DNA from: Mycobacterium sp. OAS707
GTDB taxonomy: Bacteria; Actinomycetota; Actinomycetes; Mycobacteriales; Mycobacteriaceae
Length of the DNA stretch: 64,000 nucleotides
Reading direction: 5' to 3'
NCBI RefSeq assembly: GCF_014873705.1
Contig: NZ_JADBDS010000006.1
Location: 1-64,000, forward strand
The notes under the pieces were generated by a model. The model worked only from the letters and a program-made list of their open reading frames with translations, ran no database searches and was not told the DNA's origin. The translations under genes were made by a program, and so were the position numbers. Positions within the stretch are counted from its first letter, which is position 1, and every line of letters starts with the position of its first letter. Of the stretch, positions 54,401 through 62,234 are shown one piece after another.

Positions 54401-55700
54401 CGACCGTCACCGTGTTGTTGGCAAGGCTCGTCACATAGAGCTTCGTGCCATCGGGCTTGATCACCAAGGCATCTGGTGTCGGCCCAACAGCGATCGTGCC
54501 GATCACGCTGTTGGTGGTGGTGTCGACCACGGTGACCGTGCCGGCGGTCCGGTTGGTGATATAGGCGCGGGTCGCGGTCGCGACCACAGCGTGGGCGTCG
54601 TCTACGGAAGAAATCTCACCCGATTTGGTGAGCGCGGTCGGGCTGATCGGGATGTTGACGACCGTAGGTACGCTCGTCGTCCCATCCGACACCGTGACGG
54701 TCATGGCGATGGTGTCGACGGTGGATGTGACGCCAGCGCTGATTCGCTGTGCCGTCGTCGGCGTATAGGTGAATTTCGCTGTGGTGCTATCGAATACCAG
54801 GGTTCCGCTAGCCGGCGCCGTCGTGAGGGCGTACGTCACCGGCAGACCCTCTGGATCAGTGCCGACGACCTGACCCGTGATCACACCCGTCGTGGCGTTC
54901 GGGGTGTTGAAGACGGTGCTGACCGTCGGGGGTTGGTTCACCACCAGCGCAGTCGTCGTGGCAAGCGTTGTCACCTGGCCGGTTTCGGGCTCTGTCACGC
55001 CGAACTGGCGGCGCGCGACGGCAGCGAAAATCCAGGCCAGCGGTGACTGCGCCGGAATTCGCGGGATCGCTCCGAGGATCGACGACAGGATGGGTGTCAC
55101 GATCCTGTTCACGGCAACGGTGATTTGAGCCAGCGGCGCCTTCGCCGGAACAGGCTGTGCGCCAACCAGTGCCGCCGGAGCTGCGTAGGCAGAGACCGAC
55201 GCGGTGGCGGTCGGCGCCCCCGCTTCCTGAGCCGTCGCGCTGTCGTCATCGGTCCGCGCGGTGTTGGTTTGCGCCGTCGTCCGCGCTGCGGGCACGGCGG
55301 CCTTCTTACCGGTCGACGCGCGCGTGGCACCCTGCGGTTTCGCAGTCTTGTGTGCACCACCCGAACTCGACACAGTCACACCGGGCGCGACCTCGACTGT
55401 GGACGAAGTGGCCGACTTGTCATCGGACTGCTGGCCCGTCGTCTCGTTGGTGGCCCCGCCGGCGGTCCCGCTGCCCTCGGTGCCCCCGCTTGCGTCCTTG
55501 ACATCGGCGGTGGTTTTGCCCCCCGTGTCGGCGGCGTCGGTCGAAGCGGTTGCGGTGCCGTCGGCATCGGTCGATGTGCTCGCAACGCTGGAGTCGGCGG
55601 GCGATGCCGAGGCGATTCCGCCCGGCGATGCGATCACGATTCCGACACCAAGAGCTACGGCCAAGGCGCCTACGCGCCCCACATAATTGCTGTATCCCAT
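51474..55700 (-). CDS. Giant exported VCBS/beta-propeller/GH-A glycosidase-like protein 4
   Basis: 1408 residues. Leader NYVGRVGALAVALGVG with ASA-SP near 33; low-complexity stalk; QSPLAWIFAAVARRQFG helix; one VCBS-like domain (about 257-352); propeller (360-650); four VCBS-like domains (652-1070), each with YTPT-x-AAR; GH-A domain (1077-1408) with Glu1203 in WNEPN and Glu1322 in WATEYGEP. Adjacent to and in the same direction as gene 3, whose start lies 178 nt beyond this stop, so the two could be a tandem duplication pair. The ATG at 55700 follows only a weak AAGAGAG site. Confidence 0.85.
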   Translation of the reverse strand: MGYSNYVGRVGALAVALGVGIVIASPGGIASASPADSSVASTSTDADGTATASTDAADTGGKTTADVKDASGGTEGSGTAGGATNETTGQQSDDKSATSSTVEVAPGVTVSSSGGAHKTAKPQGATRASTGKKAAVPAARTTAQTNTARTDDDSATAQEAGAPTATASVSAYAAPAALVGAQPVPAKAPLAQITVAVNRIVTPILSSILGAIPRIPAQSPLAWIFAAVARRQFGVTEPETGQVTTLATTTALVVNQPPTVSTVFNTPNATTGVITGQVVGTDPEGLPVTYALTTAPASGTLVFDSTTAKFTYTPTTAQRISAGVTSTVDTIAMTVTVSDGTTSVPTVVNIPISPTALTKSGEISSVDDAHAVVATATRAYITNRTAGTVTVVDTTTNSVIGTIAVGPTPDALVIKPDGTKLYVTSLANNTVTVVDTATKTITATIAIAKPSAIAINSSGSTLYVTSRDAGTVTKITTSTNTSAGTVTLPAGSLPTGIVVSPDKTKIYVISNKASGGGTVAVFGYTSSTVTTIANFASAPTSLAVSPDNKKLYVSSADGKVTVFDTTTRAALAANTVAAVPAALAVSKDGSTLFMTDTVGRVWTLSTATATVLSPYPTRTSTSAMSVAPAMAASPDGLKLYVTDYDADKVYVATLIPPNNPPIVGTPVLNPPNATSGSVTGKVGVTDPDGDTLKYTVTSATTKGTLSLKTDGTFTYTPTATARHAASAVNAPASALTDSFTVSVSDGRGGVVASTVTVNILPANKVPTYTLTVGTPSTTTGVVTGKVTASDADFDVRTFSSTTPAKGTVVVTSTGAFTYTPTAAARHAAAKLDATTADKTDTFTVTINDGHGGVVPVSVTVAISPTNSAPTGAKVSNVVTNVNNGVVTGTVTAVDANNDPLSFSSTTPTKGTLVFGANGTFTYTPTLAARQAAAVPGANPATKVDSVTVTVADGYGGSTTVALNLQVVPYGNTAPTNAHAVVGTPNTAIGEIKGTVVANDAEGDTLTYVVTTGPSKGVVNLDPNGTFRYVPNVEARWGALTTPGVDTDTFTVTVSDGNGGTTTFNVGLTIAPASTAPSAIDQRGTTVAMNVQEMYFYTQAQTDKALDLLQADGVDSIRILIPWKGVEASNDVWTWSAVDRMVNSANARGMSVIGILNSPPDWAMVPGTPSLGGPPADPAEYAEYAGMVATRYAGKVAAYEVWNEPNYYVFWQPTPNAAAYTEILKAAYTAIKTADPNAVVVAGGIAATPDSGTQMVDAVRFVTEMYAAGAGGYFDALSFHPYNYFVKFSQGGGMPSSPLTLVNGIHDVMVANGDGNKKIWATEYGEPSSLGGDAVQAAYIDDFLRTWRDLDYAGPAYIHTVRDYFSLDPIAASFGVYNSDWTPKPAADVIEWIIDENEAFLAGGGGIEL
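52231..52328 (-). repeat. 98-nt direct repeat, copy in giant gene 4
   Basis: Identical to 47784-47881 in giant gene 3. With one mismatch the match extends a further 19-20 nt to the left. The copies lie about 4.45 kb apart, so recombination between them could delete or fuse the two genes. Confidence 0.9.
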
Positions 55701-56691
55701 TTCGGGCCCAACTCTCTTCGCTCAGCTATCACGAAGAGGCCCAGGCCGGCACGCAAAACACCCCGACTTGCTTTCCGCCCCACGCCTCCGGGGCTACTCA
55801 TAAGGTAGATCTTCGCAGGTCAGAATTATTGACTTTCACGAAAATTTATGAACGGGTGCTAGAGCAGGAAAACAGTTCCGCTAAATGATCTAGTTAGCTG
55901 CCGTAGCGCCGAAATGGGGTTGGCCGATGTTGAACGCCGTCGCAGTTCGACTGTCTCCGTCGCTGTGGACGACCGCCTCGGCATGACACGTATGTGCGGT
56001 TTGATTGCGCAATCAACGACAGTTGGGCTCCGGTTCGCGCCTGCGAGACGGCAGCCGTCGTAACCGCCCATCGATGTTTGCTCACAAAACCCGAATACCG
56101 CGCAACCAGCTTTGCGTGTCGCGACGCCGCTGGCACCGCATAGACGTTTCATCAAATTGCTTGAGCCCCTCCTTCGAAGGCCGGCGAGCAATGCAGCGGC
56201 CAACTGGCCGGTCCACCCGGCGCGCGCGACCCGCGACCGCCACTCCAGCGATGCACCGCGTCACCCCACAATTCAGCAAATGTCGAATCGGGGGATAACT
56301 CGGGCCGTCCCGACAGCAAATCCTGCGGCAACATCTGCCTGTCTGCAGGCGCACGGTCGCTGGCCAGCGCGAACACTGCGCAGCCTGCGGTGAATTGGGC
56401 AAATCCCCATATTGACTTGACCGTCAGTTCTTACAGCAATTAGCGGGTCAGCGCGCGGGTTCAGCTACTTCCCAGGGCCGAGTGACCCAGCTCGAAGTGA
56501 TTACGCCAACCGCCCACCGACCCACGGAACAATTTCATTTCTACCCAAGTTAATTAGCGCATTTAGTGGAAACAACCCATTCATATCGCCGCCATGGCGA
56601 CACGAAACAGATTCTGCACAAATTTGCCCTCTAAACGGTTAACGGCGGCGTAAATTCTTTGCTGTCTACTCAACCGGACAAGGGGGTCCAA
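55701..56691. other. Long gene-poor intergenic region
   Basis: About 990 nt between giant gene 4 and the repeat-rich exported protein. It has lower GC than the flanks. It must contain promoters for both divergent genes. Short open frames exist (for example 56152-56376 minus, 74 codons) but none has a convincing start, ribosome binding site or protein family resemblance. No tRNA, CRISPR or transposase remains are visible. It may hold a decayed gene or an unrecognised RNA. Confidence 0.4.
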
Positions 56692-58245
56692 ATGGAACTT
56701 GCACTTCGCCCATACGTCACCGCTGGGATCGCGGTCGTTGGAGCCACCGCACTCATCGCAAGCCCGATCGCGCCGGCCCCGCCCGATATCCAAGTGCCTG
56801 CGCCACCGTCGGTCACGGCCGATCCCCAGCTCACGGGCATCGCCTCCGACATTGCAGCGGCGTTGTCATTCCTGGTCACGCAGACCTCGGACCTCATCAA
56901 CTTCGGCCTGATCACCGTCGCTGACGGGGCGACGTTCGGGGCTCAGCAGTTCGCCAACCTCATCGCGTTCGGCGCCAACGGCGTCAGCGCGTTGACTGCT
57001 GCTGCCGCTTCGATGGGTGTCTTCATCACCGACTCCCTCGCCCAGCTCATCGTGTTCGGCATCAACCAGACCGCGACGCTGGTCAACTTCGGCTTGGCTC
57101 AGACTGCGGGAGCCATCGCCTTTGCGGCCCAGGGCGTCGCGGGCCTGGCGGCAGCGGGTGCGACGGCGTTCTCGGGTCTGGTGGCCGCCGCAGCCCAGGC
57201 CGGGGTGTTCGTCAACACCTCCATCGGTGGGCTACTGACCTTCGCGATCAATTCGGTGCTTCCCGCACCCATCGCGGGAGTCCTGACACCCTTCGTGGCA
57301 GGGCTCACCGGCCTGATCAACTTCGGGATCGGCCAGACTGCGGCCGGGCTTACCTTCGGCGCAGAAACGTTCGCGGGTCTGGTCGCCGCCGGCGCCACGT
57401 TGGCCACGGGGCTCGCCACAACCGCGGCGACCGTTGGGACGTTCGCGACCACGGCACTGGCCGGCCTCGCCTCGTTCGCGGTGAACGAGGGCGCGGCTCT
57501 GGTCGACTTCGGCATCACGCAAACCTCGGCCGCGATTTCCTTTGCCGCACAAGGCATCGCCGGCCTGACCGCCGCAGGCGCGCAGGTGTTCTCCAACCTC
57601 GTCACCGCGGCTGCGGGCGTCGGTGTCTTCGTCAGCACTGCGGTCGCCGATGCCTTGGTGAACATCATCAACGGGATCGGCAGCGCGATCCCGTTCGCAG
57701 CGACAGCTGCCACCGCCAAGGCCGCCGGACCAGAAGTGGTGCCGTTGGCCGCTTCCCGGATGGTGGCGGTAAACGTCGACAGCGGTGCGGCCGGCTCCAA
57801 CGGCGGACAGTCGTCAACGCAGACGACCGTCAAGAACAAGGACGAGTCGCAATCGTCGGGAACCGGAGCCGGCACCACCGCGGCCGCCGACGAGCACCAG
57901 TCGTCCTCCGGCGGCGGATCTGCGACCGGCAACGACGGATCCTCGGTGAAGGACGAGAAGTCCGGAACCAACGACGACAAGTCCGGATCCAACAACGGTT
58001 CCACCACGACCAGTGGCGGCACCACGACCGGGACGGACGACACCAAGGGTTCGACGGACACCAAGGGTTCGACCGAGACCAAGGACTCGACCGACACGAC
58101 GGACACGAAGACGGGCAACAAGACCTCGCCTGATACCTCGAAGTCGGACGACTCGGCCAAGGCCGGTGCGAGCGCCGGTGGCGGCGGTTCGGACCACGAT
58201 TCCGGTTCCGACAACGGATCCGGCGGCGGTTCAGACAAGAACTGA
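56692..58245 (+). CDS. Exported protein with four hydrophobic 62-residue repeats and low-complexity tail
   Basis: 517 residues, no known function. The leader MELALRPYVTAGIAVVGATA followed by SPIAPAPPDIQVPAPP is the exported N-terminus shared by many mycobacterial surface proteins. Residues 68-330 hold four copies of a unit (68-129, 130-188, 208-269, 270-330) of pattern NFG-x3-TA-x3-F-AQ-x4-L-AxGA, then AAAA-x2-GVF and F-x-IN. The units are helical and amphipathic. The tail (about 361-517) is Gly/Ser/Thr/Asp/Lys-rich, with repeats such as DTKGST. ATG 56692 follows AAGGGGG; an earlier ATG 56659 lacks one. A terminator follows. Confidence 0.82.
   Translation: MELALRPYVTAGIAVVGATALIASPIAPAPPDIQVPAPPSVTADPQLTGIASDIAAALSFLVTQTSDLINFGLITVADGATFGAQQFANLIAFGANGVSALTAAAASMGVFITDSLAQLIVFGINQTATLVNFGLAQTAGAIAFAAQGVAGLAAAGATAFSGLVAAAAQAGVFVNTSIGGLLTFAINSVLPAPIAGVLTPFVAGLTGLINFGIGQTAAGLTFGAETFAGLVAAGATLATGLATTAATVGTFATTALAGLASFAVNEGAALVDFGITQTSAAISFAAQGIAGLTAAGAQVFSNLVTAAAGVGVFVSTAVADALVNIINGIGSAIPFAATAATAKAAGPEVVPLAASRMVAVNVDSGAAGSNGGQSSTQTTVKNKDESQSSGTGAGTTAAADEHQSSSGGGSATGNDGSSVKDEKSGTNDDKSGSNNGSTTTSGGTTTGTDDTKGSTDTKGSTETKDSTDTTDTKTGNKTSPDTSKSDDSAKAGASAGGGGSDHDSGSDNGSGGGSDKN
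56893..57681 (+). repeat. Four tandem repeats of about 186 nt in the exported protein gene
   Basis: The four units encode residues 68-129, 130-188, 208-269 and 270-330, with a 19-residue linker after the second. The units are diverged at the DNA level but align clearly as protein, suggesting two rounds of duplication (1-2 and 3-4). Confidence 0.8.
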
Positions 58246-58259
58246 TACATCCCCACACC

Positions 58260-58292
58260 TGGACCCCTCTTCGCCCTTCGGAGAGGGGTCCA
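58260..58292 (+). terminator. Terminator hairpin after the repeat protein gene
   Basis: A perfect 11-bp stem, TGGACCCCTCT with AGAGGGGTCCA, and an 11-nt loop lies 15 nt past the stop. Like other mycobacterial terminators it has only a weak T-rich tail (GTCTGTGTG). It may serve both this gene and the convergent luciferase-like gene ending at 58307. Confidence 0.78.
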
Positions 58293-58306
58293 GTCTGTGT
58301 GCACGC

Positions 58307-59203
58307 CTAGGTGAATTCTGCGACCACCTCGGCGACACGACGCAACTGGTCGATGTCGGAGCTTGTCGGGATGAGGTGAACCTCGTCGGTACCGATGTCG
58401 GAGAACCTCTGCAGCACCGCGAGCAGATCGTCGCTGTCGCCTGACCATCCTGTGGAGGGTGCCATCGCATCGACGACCTGCGCCGGAATCCAGTTCATGT
58501 AGTGCAGCAGATGCCGGTGAATCTGCGCGCGGGTGAGCTGTGGGTCGTCACCGATGGCGAACCAGAACGACGTCGCCAGATGAGGCTTGGGTTTACCCGC
58601 CTTCGCCCATGCCTGGCGCGCGACGTCGAACAGCTCGTTCTGACTGCCGATGTCCAAATCAAGCGTGGTGGCTGCCAACCCGTCGGCCCAAACCGCAGCG
58701 CTGCGAACGGTTTTCGGCCCCATTGTGCCGACCAGCAGCTGCGGACCCCCGTCTTGCACCGGCGGCGGCCCGACGGGGACGACGGAGTCCGTGATCTTCT
58801 CGCCTGCCCAGACGCGCTTCATCACCGCGACGCGTTCGGCGAGCCCGCGCATCGTCTGCGTCGCGGGGTCGGCGCCGACGCCGTGATAGTCCTCGTGTCG
58901 GCCCCCGACTCCAAGGCCGACCGTCAGCCGGCCACCGCTGAGCATGTCACCGGTCGACAGTTGTTTGGCCAACATCACGGGGTCGTGCAACTGGGGCACC
59001 ACGACCGTCGTCACCAACCGCACCCGGTCAGTCCACGCGCAGAGGGCACCCATCAGCGTCAGGCATTCGGGATTTTCGAAGACGACGCGCTCACCCCAGC
59101 ACAGCGACGAGAACGGGCCGCTGTCGATGAGTTCGGCCCACGCCCGCAGCGTCGCGGCGTCCAACGCCGGCTCCATAATCGGCATGGTCATCCCGATCCG
59201 CAC
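58307..59203 (-). CDS. Luciferase-like monooxygenase family (probably F420-dependent) oxidoreductase
   Basis: 298-residue TIM-barrel protein. The diagnostic block LSGGRLTVGLGVGGRHEDYHGVG is cut here to GRLTVGLGVGG with the HEDYHGVG that follows; N-terminus RIGMTMPIMEP and VRLVTTVVVPQLHDPVMLAKQ (core PQLHDPVMLAKQ) also fit. In mycobacteria most such enzymes use F420 rather than flavin. Chosen start GTG 59203, since the longer open frame runs through the DoxX gene region. Lies 20 nt after the DoxX-like gene, so probably cotranscribed. Substrate unknown. Confidence 0.85.
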   Translation of the reverse strand: MRIGMTMPIMEPALDAATLRAWAELIDSGPFSSLCWGERVVFENPECLTLMGALCAWTDRVRLVTTVVVPQLHDPVMLAKQLSTGDMLSGGRLTVGLGVGGRHEDYHGVGADPATQTMRGLAERVAVMKRVWAGEKITDSVVPVGPPPVQDGGPQLLVGTMGPKTVRSAAVWADGLAATTLDLDIGSQNELFDVARQAWAKAGKPKPHLATSFWFAIGDDPQLTRAQIHRHLLHYMNWIPAQVVDAMAPSTGWSGDSDDLLAVLQRFSDIGTDEVHLIPTSSDIDQLRRVAEVVAEFT

Positions 59204-59223
59204 GTCGGCGATTCTGACACGGC

Positions 59224-59658
59224 TCAGTCGGTGGTCCGCGCAAGTCCAACGACACGCAGCAGATCCGGGCGCCGCATGGCGAGCCCGACCCACATCAGCG
59301 CGCCCACGTACACCGCAAACAGCGTGTGCGAAACCAGCGGCGACTCCACGCGCATGTTGGCCGTGACCGCACCACCCAGATACGCCGTGATCCCGAGTGC
59401 GCCCAGTACGGCGGTGCGAGGGATCACGTAGACGACGACGCACACGGCCAGCACGATGCCCATGATCAGCGCCTGACCTGGAGGAAAGCCCAGGGCCTCG
59501 GTGCCCTCCTTGACCTGCGGTACCGAGGCGAGCTTGCCCACGGCGTCGAAGGCGAGAAACGCGGCGACCAGGACGCTGATGACGATGCCGGCCTTGCGAA
59601 GCTTCGATGACCGGCGAGCGGGCTCGATGCTGAGGTTTTCGTCGGCGATGACGCTCAT
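59224..59658 (-). CDS. DoxX-like membrane protein
   Basis: 144 residues with four membrane helices (about 23-43, 66-86, 88-108 and 111-131). The GKLASVPQVKEGTEALGFPPG segment between helices 1 and 2 (core VKEGTEALGFPPG) is typical of DoxX-like proteins. Function unknown; relatives link to redox and stress responses. A GGGAG ribosome binding site precedes the ATG. The luciferase-like gene follows. Confidence 0.85.
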   Translation of the reverse strand: MSVIADENLSIEPARRSSKLRKAGIVISVLVAAFLAFDAVGKLASVPQVKEGTEALGFPPGQALIMGIVLAVCVVVYVIPRTAVLGALGITAYLGGAVTANMRVESPLVSHTLFAVYVGALMWVGLAMRRPDLLRVVGLARTTD

Positions 59659-59746
59659 GGTGGTGCTCCCTGCTGTTGTCGAGACATTGATGACAAGACA
59701 GACCGGGGCTGCGCGGAGAACTCATCGCTACTGGCAGCATGAACCC

Positions 59747-60160
59747 ATGACGATCACCACCGGCTCCATCGCGCACGTGCGACTCACGGTCACTGATATC
59801 GAGCGGTCGCGGCAGTTCTACGAAAGCGTGTTCGGCTGGCCGGTGTTGATCGAGGCGCCCGAGAGTGCCGACGCGGCCACGCAAGAGGCGCTGAGCTTCC
59901 TGTTCGGCGGGGTGATCTACGACCTCGGTGGCACGCTGGTCGGCCTTCGGCCTGTAGCGTCCGACACGTTCCACGAAGACCGCTGCGGGCTGGACCACTT
60001 GGCTTTCCGTGTCGGCAGCAAGGCCGAATTGGACGACGCAGCAGCGCATCTCGACGAGGTCGGGGTCGATCACGAGCCCATCAAGGACATCGGCCCGTCG
60101 TACATCCTGGAATTCCGCGACCCGGACAACATCGCGCTGGAGCTCACCGCCCCGAAGTAG
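59747..60160 (+). CDS. VOC superfamily (glyoxalase/dioxygenase-like) protein
   Basis: 137 residues with paired beta-alpha-beta-beta-beta units. The first unit begins IAHVRLTVTDIERSRQFYE with FGWPVL; the second contains CGLDHLAFRV, and the C-terminal ligand pattern is YILEFRDPDNIALEL. Putative metal ligands are His10 region, His in DHLAF and Glu in ALEL. Could be a lactoyl-glutathione-lyase-like or dioxygenase-like enzyme, or a resistance protein; not decidable. The stop abuts the convergent methyltransferase gene. Confidence 0.88.
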   Translation: MTITTGSIAHVRLTVTDIERSRQFYESVFGWPVLIEAPESADAATQEALSFLFGGVIYDLGGTLVGLRPVASDTFHEDRCGLDHLAFRVGSKAELDDAAAHLDEVGVDHEPIKDIGPSYILEFRDPDNIALELTAPK

Positions 60161-61006
60161 TCAGCTCGGCGCGAAGCGGACAACCCCGCTGTAGGTGTTG
60201 TTGCCCGGTTTACGGGGGTCCGGCTGCGGTAGCCACGCCAGCGGCCGCATCCACCGGGGCAGCCGATCGAGGCGACGCGCCGCGGTGAACACCGATTCGA
60301 TCTCGATCGCCCGCCAGCCCAGGTCCTCGAAAAAGGCGACGCCGTTGTCGGGCGCGAATTTGAAGGGTGCGCTGTCCAGCAGGCCCCGGGTCTGCTTGTT
60401 CATCCGCTTCTGTAATCCTGGGCCGGAGAAATCCAGCATCCACCAGGCGATCTCGGGGCGCTTGAATGCTGTCGACAACGCTCGGACGTCTCGCTCTTCC
60501 AGGTACATCAGCAGACCCTCGGTCAATACCAGGGCCTTGGTGACGCCGGCCAACTCGCCGTTGAGGAAGTCGTCGCGGGCCGCTGGATCGGCGAGGTCGA
60601 CGGCATGTCTGGTCAACCGGCAGCGCGGCGTCTGATCGGCGAGCGCGTCGTCCTTCTCGGTGAGCAGGTCCGGCAGATCCGCTTCGACCCAGGAAAAATC
60701 GGGCGGCAGGTCCAACCGGTAGGGCCGGGTGTCCAGACCGGCGGCCAGGTTCAGCACCTTGTCGCAGCCGTCGCCGATGGCCTCGAGGATGACGTCGTCG
60801 ATGATCTTGGTGCGCGCCACCAACCACCAGCCGTTGCGAATCGCCTTGGGGGCCGCAGCAACGATGGCACGCCCGCGCTCGCCGGCAAGCCGGTCGGCAA
60901 GGTGGTCGTGGAACAACGCATCGGACCGCTCGGACTCGACCGCTCGGTAGGTCGCGACCCAGCGCGCGGTATCGGACACATGGGAAATCAACGGTTCTGT
61001 CGCCAC
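60161..61006 (-). CDS. Class I SAM-dependent methyltransferase (mycobacterial TIGR00027/LCMT-like)
   Basis: 281 residues. The SAM motif is LNLAAGLDTRPYRL, followed by the acidic VEADLPDLL and the VLTEGLLMYLE block, characteristic of the large mycobacterial family of leucine-carboxymethyltransferase-like enzymes. Start GTG 61006 (VATEPLISHV); the longer open frame overlaps the transporter gene and lacks family support. Substrate unknown. It lies 26 nt after the TDT transporter gene. Confidence 0.88.
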   Translation of the reverse strand: MATEPLISHVSDTARWVATYRAVESERSDALFHDHLADRLAGERGRAIVAAAPKAIRNGWWLVARTKIIDDVILEAIGDGCDKVLNLAAGLDTRPYRLDLPPDFSWVEADLPDLLTEKDDALADQTPRCRLTRHAVDLADPAARDDFLNGELAGVTKALVLTEGLLMYLEERDVRALSTAFKRPEIAWWMLDFSGPGLQKRMNKQTRGLLDSAPFKFAPDNGVAFFEDLGWRAIEIESVFTAARRLDRLPRWMRPLAWLPQPDPRKPGNNTYSGVVRFAPS

Positions 61007-61032
61007 CCTGCGAGTCTTACACGCTAAGCGAG

Positions 61033-62142
61033 CTAATCCTTCTTGGCCTTGATCGGATCGGCCGACGGTGGCGCGAAGATGTTGCCGCGCAACCCTCCTC
61101 GGAATGTGCGCGCCGCGACGAGACACCAGGTGCTCAGCAGGCCGACGTAGGCGATGGCCGCGGCGAAGCGGAATGCAGGCAGCCCGGTGTGGACGGCCAG
61201 CTGCGTGGTGCCGGTGACGAAGGTGCCCACCGGGAACGTCAGGCTCCACCACGTCAGCGCGAACGGCATACCGCGCCGCAGGGTGCGGATGGTCAATGCC
61301 GTTGCCAATCCGATCCACAACACCGCGAATCCCCACACCGGAACGCCGTACAAGATCGCGAAGACGCCCATGCCGTCGGCGAGCCGTGGTTCAACGGCCA
61401 TCACCGCGTTCGTGCCGAGAAGCCCTGCGGCTGTGATGGATTGGCCGAGCGGACCGAGCACTATCCACAGCGTTGGCACGCGCGCGGTGCCCGAGGTGCC
61501 GAAGTGCGCAAGCCGACTCCACACCATCGAAATGATGATCAGCGACGCGACGAGCGAGAGCCCGAACATCGCATAGCAGCCGTAGAGCATGGTCTGCCTG
61601 CCGGTGCCCGGAACGATGTGCGGGATCAGCAGCGCACCCGTCGCCGCGGACACCATCGGCGGCACCACCGGCATCAGCCAACCGCCGAATGCGGCATCGG
61701 GCTCGACGCGGTACTGAGTGAACATCAGATACGGGATGCTGATCGCGGTGAACAAGCCGCCGAGCGTGCCCGCAGTCCACAGCACCCAATCGAGATCGAT
61801 CGCCGCCCGCTCACCGATCAGGTCCCTGCCGACGAGGGCCGCTCCGGCGCCGACGGTGAGCAGGGCCATCGGCGCTGCGCCGTAAAAATGACCCATCTGG
61901 GGGTTGTAGGCATGACTGCGGGCAACGGTCGGGTGGCGTACCCAATGGGCGGCCACGGCGACGATGAGAATCACCAGCCATACCGTGCTTGCCACCCAGA
62001 CCGCCTCGGCGAACGCCCGTAGACCGGGGATATGCAGCGGCAACGTCGCACCCGCTGTCGCCACGATGCCGGTTCCCATGACCGAGGCGAACCAGTTCGG
62101 CCCAAGAAAACCCAGCCGGTGCTGCCGGTCGGTCGTCGTCAT
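61033..62142 (-). CDS. TDT family transporter (TehA/SLAC1-like)
   Basis: 369 residues, ten hydrophobic helices with Phe/Gly-rich packing. The N-terminal PNWFASVMGTGIVATAGATL is the family signature for tellurite-resistance/dicarboxylate and sulfite exporters of fungi and bacteria. Cargo here is uncertain: dicarboxylate, sulfite or an anion channel function. ATG 62142 preferred to the upstream ATG 62223, which would lie inside the divergent kinase promoter region. Divergent from the histidine kinase gene. Confidence 0.85.
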   Translation of the reverse strand: MTTTDRQHRLGFLGPNWFASVMGTGIVATAGATLPLHIPGLRAFAEAVWVASTVWLVILIVAVAAHWVRHPTVARSHAYNPQMGHFYGAAPMALLTVGAGAALVGRDLIGERAAIDLDWVLWTAGTLGGLFTAISIPYLMFTQYRVEPDAAFGGWLMPVVPPMVSAATGALLIPHIVPGTGRQTMLYGCYAMFGLSLVASLIIISMVWSRLAHFGTSGTARVPTLWIVLGPLGQSITAAGLLGTNAVMAVEPRLADGMGVFAILYGVPVWGFAVLWIGLATALTIRTLRRGMPFALTWWSLTFPVGTFVTGTTQLAVHTGLPAFRFAAAIAYVGLLSTWCLVAARTFRGGLRGNIFAPPSADPIKAKKD

Positions 62143-62222
62143 CGGGCCATCATCGCGCCTACGGGGGTTATCCCCCGGCAGGTTCTCGGGAAAACGCTGT
62201 GTCGCACCTGCGCTGCGGTCCA

Positions 62223-62228
62223 TAGGTT
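62223..62228 (+). promoter_or_regulatory. Histidine kinase -10 box, leaderless type
   Basis: TAGGTT lies exactly 6 nt before ATG 62235. The intervening GAAGGC is too close to act as a usual ribosome binding site, so a leaderless mRNA is likely. Confidence 0.45.
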
Positions 62229-62234
62229 GAAGGC

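Noticed and set aside
56152..56376. 74-codon minus-strand frame as a gene or LuxR remnant
   Set aside because: Composition is fairly protein-like, but there is no ribosome binding site, no family motif and no conserved neighbour to support it.
57099..58448. Frame antisense to the repeat-rich exported protein
   Set aside because: Low-complexity Pro/Ser/Val/Ala mirror of the Gly/Ser tail and Ala-rich repeats; the plus-strand gene has leader, ribosome binding site and terminator.
59501..59746. Extended N-terminus for the VOC protein
   Set aside because: The upstream in-frame sequence overlaps the DoxX-like gene and its promoter and has no glyoxalase-fold character; ATG 59747 starts the domain properly.
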